From Cellulomonadaceae bacterium (GTDB lineage Bacteria; Actinomycetota; Actinomycetes; Actinomycetales; Cellulomonadaceae), in NCBI GenBank assembly GCA_031282935.1, contig JAITCS010000058.1:1-11366 (forward strand): DNA of 11,366 bases, read 5' to 3'. The notes below the pieces were generated by a model, which was given only the letters and a program-made list of their open reading frames with translations, ran no database searches and was not told where the DNA came from. A program made the translations under genes and the position numbers. Shown here piece after piece: positions 5,209 through 11,366 of the stretch. Each line of letters starts with the position of its first letter. Within the stretch, counting starts at the first letter, position 1.

Positions 5209-6165
5209 GTGGATTACCGGATGTTGGAACCATTGGGTATAAGCCCGTTGGCTAGTAAGCTGTACGTTGAGGCTTACAAAAACCCTGGTAGGGGCCTATT
5301 TGCGCTAGCTCAAGGCTTGGACATCCCCATAAATGATGCAAACATCGCATATGCTGAGCTGGAACGAAATTCGTTGATTCTTGATGGGGCGACCTCAATC
5401 TTTGTGGCACCTCCATCGCAGGCGGTTGACCTTATCATGGCGCGCCAAGAGGCCGAGCTACAGGCGAAAAAAGCGCACGCAGAGGGCATAAAGGAGGAAG
5501 CTCAACTCGCCCGTGAGTCCGGTGGCGTTGAGACTATCCTCGGTATGGCGGCAATTAATGAGCGATTAAGAACACTTTGCTTGGAAGCCGAGTCTGAAGT
5601 ATCCACATTCGCTCCTGGGGGTGCTCACACCCCAGACCAGATTGCGAATGCTAGGCAGACTGATGAGCAAATGTTTGCCCGAAATATCCAATCTCGAACG
5701 ATTTACTTGTCCAGCCTTCGTAATGATAACCTCACCCTAGAGCATGTTCGCTGGCTAAACAGCAAAGGAGCTGAAGTTAGAACCACCCCTTCTCTGCCGC
5801 TGCGAATGATTATCCAAGATAAGAAAACGGTTGTGCTACCAATCGATAGTTCCGATACAAAGAAAGGTATCGCCATTTATTCCAGTAAGGGTGTAGTGGC
5901 CGCAATGTCCGCTTTGTTCGACACTTATTGGGTGAGGGCAAAGCCGTTAGGTGAAAACTATGTTCCTGAGAAAAATGGTCTTTCAGAGGAAGAAAAAGCA
6001 ATACTAGAGTTATTGGCTCTCGGGCGCGGAATTGAGGACGTTCAGAAAGACATGGGTTTATCTGGTCGAACGACACGCCGGAAAGTTGAGGCGCTAATGG
6101 AGCGCATTGGAGCGAGAACAAAGTTTGAGGCTGGGTATTTGGCGGTTAAAAGAGGATTGCTATAG
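5209..6165 (+). CDS. Transcriptional regulator, TrmB-like N-terminus and LuxR-type C-terminal HTH
   Basis: A cytoplasmic DNA-binding regulator of about 318 residues. I choose GTG 5209 because GGGGAGG lies at 5196-5202, six bases before it. The open frame extends back to ATG 4990, but that part overlaps the divergent gene's upstream region and reads as non-coding; ATG 5221 is an alternative. Residues 1-65 (LEPLGISPLASKLYVEAY...) resemble the winged-helix start of TrmB-like regulators. Residues 75-105 form a charged, Ala/Glu-rich coiled coil. The middle (106-245) resembles the effector or phospholipase D-like region found in this actinobacterial architecture. Residues 257-318 are a LuxR/GerE-type helix-turn-helix (LSEEEKAILELLALG, then GLSGRTTRRKVEALMERIGA). 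It diverges from the unknown secreted protein and may control it, the GH5 genes or both. The ligand is unknown. Confidence 0.85.
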   Translation: MDYRMLEPLGISPLASKLYVEAYKNPGRGLFALAQGLDIPINDANIAYAELERNSLILDGATSIFVAPPSQAVDLIMARQEAELQAKKAHAEGIKEEAQLARESGGVETILGMAAINERLRTLCLEAESEVSTFAPGGAHTPDQIANARQTDEQMFARNIQSRTIYLSSLRNDNLTLEHVRWLNSKGAEVRTTPSLPLRMIIQDKKTVVLPIDSSDTKKGIAIYSSKGVVAAMSALFDTYWVRAKPLGENYVPEKNGLSEEEKAILELLALGRGIEDVQKDMGLSGRTTRRKVEALMERIGARTKFEAGYLAVKRGLL

Positions 6166-6244
6166 TGGGAGTTGCGTTCCAACTCAACACCTTGCTCCAA
6201 TGGCACCAATTTACGGCCCAGCGTTCAGCACAAAACATTCAGTG
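6166..6244. terminator. Short convergent intergenic gap with a weak hairpin
   Basis: The 79-bp gap between the regulator and the convergent hydrolase gene contains GAGTTG (6169-6174) and CAACTC (6180-6185) with a five-base loop, four bases after the regulator's stop. It lacks a T run and may only partly terminate transcription. Confidence 0.35.
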
Positions 6245-7384
6245 CTAGTTGGGGAGGGTTTGTAGGAGGTTTGCCCCCATTACTGTGGCGGGGATGCGGT
6301 AGTTCGGCGGGAGGTTGGACAGGATAACTACGGCAGTCTGATTGGCGGGATCAATTCCGAGATAGGAGTTGGAGTTATCCGTGGCGCCATTGTGCCAGAT
6401 AATGTGGTTCACATCGTCAATCATCCAGGCGGTGCCTACCCGATCCATTCGGATATTCATGGCGATATTTCTGGTGGAATTGCCGTCTATTTCCGCTAAG
6501 GGGACTAAAGTTTGCGCCAAAAAGGTATCCTCGTGCTCTAAAAGCGCTTGGGCATATTTCAGCATATCACCAATGGTTGATTGCAATCCACCCGCCGCCA
6601 GATAGGCGTCCCCAGGAGCCCAATCCCAGAAAGTGTTGGCCCGGAAAGTATTAGCATTGCGAGCAGTGGCGCCTGAAACACTGGTTATTATCCGCGTATT
6701 TTCCAAGCCAAGATTCTCCAGCACATACTGATTCATTATGGTGGTAAAGTCCATCCCGTATACCTCGGCCAGCACCGCCCCCACCACCGCGATCCCGAAA
6801 TTGGAATAAACGAAAGGATAATCCCTATCCGTTAACCGGATATTCCCAATCCGGTTTAGCAGCATACCCTCGTCAATGCGATAAAAACTATTGCGCCGGG
6901 CCAAGAAGTTCCCAATCATCGGGCGCTCGAAATAATAACCTTGATACCCGGAAGTGTGGGTGATTAGTCGTCGTAATGTCGGATAGTAGCGCCCAGCGGG
7001 AAGGTTCAAATGCTGGTCTATCGAATCATCGAGGGATATGTTACCTTCCGCGATAGCACGAAAGAGCAGCCCAGCGGTAAAGGTTTTCGTGATCGAACCG
7101 ATCTCGTACACATATTCCTCGGCAGGTAACACCGACCCGTTCATACCATATACGGTAAAGCTGGCTTGGCCATCTTGAATTATCCCAACAGTAATGCGAG
7201 CGCTCTCGTTGCTGCCAGTGGTATAGGCAAGCATTTGCGCGAAAGTCATTTGCGGGATTCTGCTCATCTGATGATTCAGATATGCCAAAAACCCGCCCAC
7301 CCCGAGTGCGACCACCACAAAAAGCGCACCAAGAATAATCCAGAATCGTTTCCGATTGCGAATCCTCGGTCTCGCTTTACCCAC
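6245..7384 (-). CDS. Membrane-anchored serine beta-lactamase-family hydrolase (PF00144 type)
   Basis: A 379-residue protein of the class C beta-lactamase / D-Ala-D-Ala carboxypeptidase / esterase superfamily. A very basic start (KARPRIRNRKR) and a transmembrane helix at about 14-36 suggest an N-terminal anchor with the catalytic domain outside. Motif one is Ser97-Ile-Thr-Lys100, with Ser97 the nucleophile. Motif two is Tyr193-Ser-Asn195. Motif three is His331-Asn-Gly333. These fit a serine hydrolase acting on cell-wall peptides, esters or small amides; substrate cannot be read from sequence. It starts at GTG 7384 with GGGATG upstream and ends in TAG. It lies 57 bp after the GH9 gene in the same orientation, so it may be the third gene of that operon. 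Its link to cello-oligosaccharide use is unclear. Confidence 0.88.
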   Translation of the reverse strand: MGKARPRIRNRKRFWIILGALFVVVALGVGGFLAYLNHQMSRIPQMTFAQMLAYTTGSNESARITVGIIQDGQASFTVYGMNGSVLPAEEYVYEIGSITKTFTAGLLFRAIAEGNISLDDSIDQHLNLPAGRYYPTLRRLITHTSGYQGYYFERPMIGNFLARRNSFYRIDEGMLLNRIGNIRLTDRDYPFVYSNFGIAVVGAVLAEVYGMDFTTIMNQYVLENLGLENTRIITSVSGATARNANTFRANTFWDWAPGDAYLAAGGLQSTIGDMLKYAQALLEHEDTFLAQTLVPLAEIDGNSTRNIAMNIRMDRVGTAWMIDDVNHIIWHNGATDNSNSYLGIDPANQTAVVILSNLPPNYRIPATVMGANLLQTLPN

Positions 7385-7424
7385 AAATCATCCCGAACCT
7401 AGCCACAAATCATCCGAAACTTAA
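7381..7424. repeat. Short tandem duplication at the hydrolase start
   Basis: CCACAAATCATCC occurs at 7381-7393 and again at 7403-7415, followed each time by a related GAAC-like tail, giving a 22-bp tandem unit. On the minus strand this duplicates the hydrolase start context (GGATGATTTGTGG), including a second GTG that is out of frame and soon stopped. Confidence 0.7.
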
Positions 7425-7441
7425 CTAATGCCGTCCCTAAC

Positions 7442-9295
7442 CTAACTAGCCGCAAAGGCGAGCACTCCTGCCAAAGCGGAATTCCAGTTAATGGTCATTT
7501 CGTTAGTGCCGTAACTGTCAATATCGTCAATGTAACAGTATTGGGCTGGTTTTCCCCGCAAATGTTCACTGGCCGGGTCAGGGCAGTCAGAGTTGGGGCC
7601 GCCCGATAGGGTTCCGCTCGGCGGGTGCGGCAGGCTGGGGTCAACTTGGTGTGCGAACCACCGCGAGTGCTGATTCTGCACATAACGCTGCCCATATCCG
7701 GTGACATATGAGATATCCAAAGCATTGCGGCCAAACAAGTAGTCCAACCCCGCTAAGGCACCCAGGCGGTATTTCTCATCTTTCGCAATGTCATAGGCGG
7801 CAGCAACAATAGCGGCATTGTTTGCCACCATGCCATTGGATCCCCAGGCGTAATGGTGATTAGCGGGGGAGTAGAGTTGCCCGAATTGTTCTTGATTCGC
7901 TATCAGGTTATCGGCCTGCGCAACTAATTCATTTTGCACCTGATCCGCATCGGTTTCCCCGTTAGTGTGTAACGCTAATTGCAGGCGCGCCCACGCGGCG
8001 GTATCTCGCCAATCGAAGCCAACCTCACTCCACGGCGATTTGACATGCTGGGCGTTAAGCGGGTTTGCCGGGTGATACGGGTTGGAACGAGCATCTTGCA
8101 GGTAATTAAGGGCGTTATTGTTTTCGGTCGGTTGCGCTGACCCTCTGGTGGCGAGATACAATTCAATCGCCGCCCAATACCATTCATCAGCAATTTCGGT
8201 ATCGTTATACGGGCCAGAGCCAGGATTGGGCAAAACATTGGTATCGGGGGCCAAGAGAATTGGATTCGATTTCGCTGCCTCGTAAGCGCGCTTGGCGACA
8301 TTCTTGTAAAACGCCGGATTCTCATTCTTGAACGCCCTAATATGTGGGCTCTCAGAGAAACTTTGCGGCTGGTCACTGAGCTCAGTTTGCACTAATCGGA
8401 TAACTCGGGAAGCCTGGGCCGCCGTGGCCGCCAAATTCAGGGTGGCAGCCGTTGAGGGCCGGTGCACATACCTCGGCTGCGGGTCAGCGGCGGGCAGGGT
8501 GGGGATGCCCGTCCAGTGCTCATCCGAAACCTTGTGGTGTACCATCCCAGCCAGCGGCAGACTGTCGGCCACCGACATCTGTATCATCCACCCCAGTTCC
8601 CACAGCGCCTCAAACAAGGCGAGTTCGAGAGCTTGTCGCTGGGCTGGCGTCCTATCCGGCACTTGCACTAAGCGCTCCACGATGGCCAACAACTGGGCAA
8701 CCGAAATCCCGCCGTTGACCACATACTTCCCGGCGTCACCGGCGTCATACCAGCCGCCGCGTGCGTTCACGGTGTAATCGCCTGTCCAACCATCATACAG
8801 GTCAACGCCGCCAGCGGTGGTGGCCCCGCCCGCCGGTAGCGGTTTCACGGCGCAATCACCAAGGTTTGGGGCGACATCAAGGTGCCCGGCGGCGCGCGCA
8901 TACTCCGGGCCAGCGATATCGGGGGTTATTTCATAGCCGCTGCGTTGCAGCGTGAACAGTATGAGGGAATCAATTAACGCTTTATCGTAGAGATTCCCTT
9001 TGACGGTTATTTCGCGTTGCTCGCACTCAGGCGAAATCGCAGCCGATTCCGGGGCCGCGTCAATTTGAAGAACGTAGTCTCCGGGTTCGGCAATATCCGA
9101 GAAATCTATCGTTTGCACCAAACTGCCAACCGTTGGATCAAACCCGCCCGGAATAGCTTTTCCACGGGCCACAACCTCAGTTTTGGACCGCAAAACCCAA
9201 GAAATCGGTTCGTGGGTGTCACAAATGATGGTGGCCTGCTTTGGGCCGTTGGGCAAATAGCCTAATTGGTTTATCACCAAGGTGTTCTCTGGCAT
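7442..9295 (-). CDS. GH9 family glycosidase without a signal peptide (probable cytoplasmic cello-oligosaccharide hydrolase)
   Basis: A 617-residue GH9 enzyme. I prefer ATG 9295 because GGAGAG (9309-9304) sits eight bases upstream; the in-frame GTG 9301 is too close to it. The N-terminal ~95 residues form an Ig-like domain of the CelD_N type (LVINQLGYLPNGPKQA at the start). The (alpha/alpha)6 barrel follows from about 103. Catalytic features are DAGD at 184-187 (base), the conserved YVTGYGQRYVQNQHSRW segment, and the acid Glu599 in NEMTINWNSAL at the C-terminus. There is no signal peptide, lipobox or binding module, so it probably works inside the cell on short cello-oligosaccharides, unlike most GH9 cellulases. 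It lies 15 bp after the GH1 gene and is surely co-transcribed with it. Exact specificity (endo, exo or beta-glucosidase-like) is not readable. Confidence 0.92.
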   Translation of the reverse strand: MPENTLVINQLGYLPNGPKQATIICDTHEPISWVLRSKTEVVARGKAIPGGFDPTVGSLVQTIDFSDIAEPGDYVLQIDAAPESAAISPECEQREITVKGNLYDKALIDSLILFTLQRSGYEITPDIAGPEYARAAGHLDVAPNLGDCAVKPLPAGGATTAGGVDLYDGWTGDYTVNARGGWYDAGDAGKYVVNGGISVAQLLAIVERLVQVPDRTPAQRQALELALFEALWELGWMIQMSVADSLPLAGMVHHKVSDEHWTGIPTLPAADPQPRYVHRPSTAATLNLAATAAQASRVIRLVQTELSDQPQSFSESPHIRAFKNENPAFYKNVAKRAYEAAKSNPILLAPDTNVLPNPGSGPYNDTEIADEWYWAAIELYLATRGSAQPTENNNALNYLQDARSNPYHPANPLNAQHVKSPWSEVGFDWRDTAAWARLQLALHTNGETDADQVQNELVAQADNLIANQEQFGQLYSPANHHYAWGSNGMVANNAAIVAAAYDIAKDEKYRLGALAGLDYLFGRNALDISYVTGYGQRYVQNQHSRWFAHQVDPSLPHPPSGTLSGGPNSDCPDPASEHLRGKPAQYCYIDDIDSYGTNEMTINWNSALAGVLAFAAS

Positions 9296-9310
9296 TATCA
9301 CAGCTCTCCA

Positions 9311-10861
9311 CTACAGCTCCGGATCCACGGCAGGTAAAGCGTTCTCGCGCGCAACCTCGGTATACCACCGCCCGGAGGCTTTCGGAATTCGAGCTTGCGT
9401 ATCGAAATCAGTATAAACAATCCCGAATCGTTTGGAATAACCCCAAGCCCACTCGAAAGTATCCATGAGTGACCAAGCGAAATACCCCCGCACATCAACC
9501 CCAGCGTCTATCGCGTCTTTGAGCGCACGCAAATGCTGATCAATGTACCAAAGTCGAGTGGTAGAATCGTCCACAAAACCGTTGCGGTCGGGCAAATCAT
9601 CATATGCGGCCCCGTTTTCGGTAATGTAAATGCCAACCCCGCGCGGGCCGGTGTAATCCTTTTCCAGCCGCATAAGTAACCGAGTTAAACCTTCGGGTTG
9701 TACCTCCCAGCCCATCCCGGTGGTGGGCAAGCCGCGACTAATATAGCCGATACCCTCAGGCGCAGGCGAGGGGCCTTGGGTCCAATGCCGCCCAGATTTA
9801 TCGAGGAAAGGCGCGTTCTCAGCTGGGCCAGGAGTGGTCAAAGGGTCAGCACCCTTAATGCCGGAACCGTTATAGTAATTCAGCCCCAATAAGTCTATCG
9901 GAGTTGAAATGATCTCCAAATCGCCTTCGCGCACCACCTTCTCTAAATCCCTGCCGTACCATTCACGAATATCCTCGGGATAAACCCCGAGAAATACTGG
10001 GTCAAGGAAAGCGCGATTATCGGTGCCGTCCTTCTTTATCGCCGCCGCGACATCATCGGGGTTTTCCGGATCGGCCGCATCGAAGGGCCACAAGTTTAGG
10101 GCGATGCCGACAACAGCGCTCGGATCCTCTGCCTTTATGGCCTCCGCAACCAGACCGTGCCCCAGCAGCAAATGGTGCGCGGCGGCAATGCCCTCCGAGC
10201 GGCTGTGGTGCCCAGGAGCGTGCTCACCACTTATGTAAGACAAGTAAGACGCGCACCAAGGCTCGTTCACGGTTGTCCAAGACCGCACCCGATCCGCTAA
10301 TGCCTCATGCACAATCATGGAATAGTCCAAGAAGCGGTGGGCGGTGTCACGATTTGGCCACCCGCCTTTGTCTTGCAATGCTTGGGGTAAATCCCAGTGA
10401 TAAAGGGTCAAGAATGGGATGATCTCATTGTTTAGTAATTCGTCAACTAGGCGGGAATAGAAATCGAGACCTTTTTTGTTTATCTGCTTGCCGTCGGGCA
10501 TTATGCGCGCCCAGGAGGTCGAAAAGCGGTAGCCGCGCAGGTTCATTGACCGCAGTAGGGCGACGTCTTGGCGCATCCGGTGGTAGTGGTCGCAGGCGAC
10601 GTCGGCGTTGGTGGCGTCAGCGATAGCCCCCGGGACGCGGCAGAAGGCGTCCCAGATCGAATCGCCGCGACCGTCCTCATGCGCGGCGCCCTCGATCTGC
10701 TGGGCGGCCGTGGCGGCGCCCCACAAGAATCCGGCTGGGAATTGCACCTCTTTATAGGCGTTTTCGGTGGGCGCCAAGGGCCGAGTGGGCTGGTAGGGGA
10801 CGGCCTGGAAAGGCGCGGGGAGGCGCGAACCGGGTGCCAAATTATCGCCACGGATTTTCAC
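9311..10861 (-). CDS. GH1 family beta-glucosidase
   Basis: A 516-residue intracellular beta-glucosidase (GH1) that should hydrolyse cellobiose and cello-oligosaccharides to glucose. Motifs are FPAGFLWGAATAAQQIEG at 41-58 with Gln55 binding sugar, YHWDLP at 154-159, acid/base Glu200 in TVNEP, nucleophile Glu415 in ITENG, and WSLMDTFEWAWGY at 463-475. The barrel begins near residue 38. The first 36 residues are an unusual Pro-rich extension without signal character. The start is GTG 10861. An overlapping ATG (10863-10861) is in another frame, and no strong Shine-Dalgarno is seen. An extended -10 box six bases upstream suggests a leaderless message. It is first gene of the GH1-GH9 operon and ends in TAG. 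Confidence 0.95.
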   Translation of the reverse strand: MKIRGDNLAPGSRLPAPFQAVPYQPTRPLAPTENAYKEVQFPAGFLWGAATAAQQIEGAAHEDGRGDSIWDAFCRVPGAIADATNADVACDHYHRMRQDVALLRSMNLRGYRFSTSWARIMPDGKQINKKGLDFYSRLVDELLNNEIIPFLTLYHWDLPQALQDKGGWPNRDTAHRFLDYSMIVHEALADRVRSWTTVNEPWCASYLSYISGEHAPGHHSRSEGIAAAHHLLLGHGLVAEAIKAEDPSAVVGIALNLWPFDAADPENPDDVAAAIKKDGTDNRAFLDPVFLGVYPEDIREWYGRDLEKVVREGDLEIISTPIDLLGLNYYNGSGIKGADPLTTPGPAENAPFLDKSGRHWTQGPSPAPEGIGYISRGLPTTGMGWEVQPEGLTRLLMRLEKDYTGPRGVGIYITENGAAYDDLPDRNGFVDDSTTRLWYIDQHLRALKDAIDAGVDVRGYFAWSLMDTFEWAWGYSKRFGIVYTDFDTQARIPKASGRWYTEVARENALPAVDPEL

Positions 10862-10898
10862 ATCTTGACCCTAGCACACCCGGTGCTATGCTGGGCGT
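10862..10898. promoter_or_regulatory. Compact divergent promoter/operator between GH1 and GH94 genes
   Basis: Only 37 bases separate the two start codons. Plus strand: TTGACC (10865-10870), 16 bases, then TGC-TATGCT with the -10 box at 10887-10892 and ATG 10899 six bases later. Minus strand: an extended -10, TGC-TAGGGT (box 10873-10868), also six bases before GTG 10861, with no clear -35. Both transcripts should therefore be leaderless. The palindrome TAGCAC-ACCCG-GTGCTA (10872-10888) has one end on each -10 box, well placed for one repressor to shut both promoters. The regulator is not identified. Confidence 0.68.
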
Positions 10899-11366
10899 AT
10901 GAAGTTCGGCCACTTTGACGATGCTGCCCGCGAGTATGTGATTGAAACCCCCAAGACTCCCTACCCCTGGATAAACTATTTGGGGAATCAGGAATACTTT
11001 GCCCTGATGAGTAATACGGCTGGCGGGTATTCTTTCTTCCGAGATGCTAAGATGCGTCGCTTGCTGCGATATCGTTATAATAATATCCCAACCGATATTG
11101 GTGGCCGCTATTTATTTATTAACGATGGTGGCGATGTTTGGACTCCGACTTGGTTGCCAGTCAAAGCTGACCTCGAGAAGTATGAGTGTCGGCATGGTCT
11201 GGGTTATTCGGTGATTACTGGGCAGCGCAATGGCTTGGAAGTTTCGACCACTTATTTTGTGCCCCAAAATGAGAACGCGGAAATCCAGAAGATTACTTTC
11301 ACTAATCATTCCAAGGAAACCAAAACTTTCAAAGCTTTCCCCTATGTGGAGTTCTGCCTGTGGAAC
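10899..11366 (+). CDS. GH94 cellobiose phosphorylase, N-terminal part (runs off the window)
   Basis: The first 156 codons of a gene continuing past the window edge without a stop. The enzyme converts cellobiose and phosphate to glucose 1-phosphate and glucose in the cytoplasm, saving ATP. The sequence MKFGHFDDAAREYVI, then TPYPWINYLGN, the AGGYSFFRDA segment, RYRYNN, and WTPTWLPVK is typical of the N-terminal beta-sandwich of cellobiose phosphorylases; the catalytic barrel is not in view. No signal peptide is present. ATG 10899 is supported by the family's usual start and by a -10 box six bases upstream (leaderless). It diverges from the GH1 gene, giving hydrolytic and phosphorolytic routes for cellobiose side by side. 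Cellodextrin phosphorylase, also in GH94, is less likely. Confidence 0.9.
   Translation, partial: MKFGHFDDAAREYVIETPKTPYPWINYLGNQEYFALMSNTAGGYSFFRDAKMRRLLRYRYNNIPTDIGGRYLFINDGGDVWTPTWLPVKADLEKYECRHGLGYSVITGQRNGLEVSTTYFVPQNENAEIQKITFTNHSKETKTFKAFPYVEFCLWN

Noticed and set aside
8328..8777. Plus-strand open frames opposite the GH9 and GH1 genes
   Set aside because: They are antisense shadows of strongly supported genes and show no domain or ribosome binding site of their own.
1..11366. CRISPR array, tRNA or rRNA genes
   Set aside because: No regularly spaced repeats, cloverleaf-like segments or conserved rRNA stretches were seen on either strand.

Overview
The window reads as an accessory plant-polysaccharide utilisation locus from a Gram-positive actinobacterium (Actinomycetota). 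This rests on several GTG starts, promoters placed so close to start codons that the mRNAs should be leaderless, a regulator combining a TrmB-like N-terminus with a LuxR-type C-terminal helix-turn-helix, a toxin/antitoxin-like pair of actinobacterial look, and secretion of cellulases as lipoproteins. GC content looks moderate. I cannot name the genus.

Layout. Bases 1-366 carry no convincing gene. Two tandem plus-strand genes (367-1599 and 1905-3179) encode closely related GH5 cellulase lipoproteins. Bases 3047-5017 are a rearranged stretch. The last ~43 codons of the second GH5 gene, its hairpin terminator and a convergent gene of unknown function occur twice as imperfect direct repeats (3047-3453 and 4332-5017). 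In the first repeat the unknown gene has an internal ~280-bp deletion. In the second it is intact (4524-4991), but the GH5 gene survives only as a 3' fragment. Between the repeats lies a minus-strand toxin/antitoxin-like pair (4056-3488) whose toxin reading frame has an in-frame TAG at codon 11. A TrmB/LuxR-type regulator (5209-6165) diverges from the intact unknown gene.

The right half is a minus-strand cluster transcribed GH1 beta-glucosidase (10861-9311), GH9 glycosidase without a signal peptide (9295-7442), and membrane-anchored serine beta-lactamase-like hydrolase (7384-6245). A GH94 cellobiose phosphorylase starts at 10899 on the plus strand and runs off the window. The GH1 and GH94 genes diverge from a 37-bp gap that holds both extended -10 elements and a small palindrome.

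Pathway reading (inference): the lipid-anchored GH5 enzymes cut beta-1,4-glucans at the cell surface. Imported cello-oligosaccharides are then trimmed in the cytoplasm by GH9, hydrolysed by GH1 and phosphorolysed by GH94. No transporter is visible here. The least explained parts are the unknown secreted 155-residue protein linked to GH5 tails, the mosaic duplication around it, and the amber-interrupted toxin frame.
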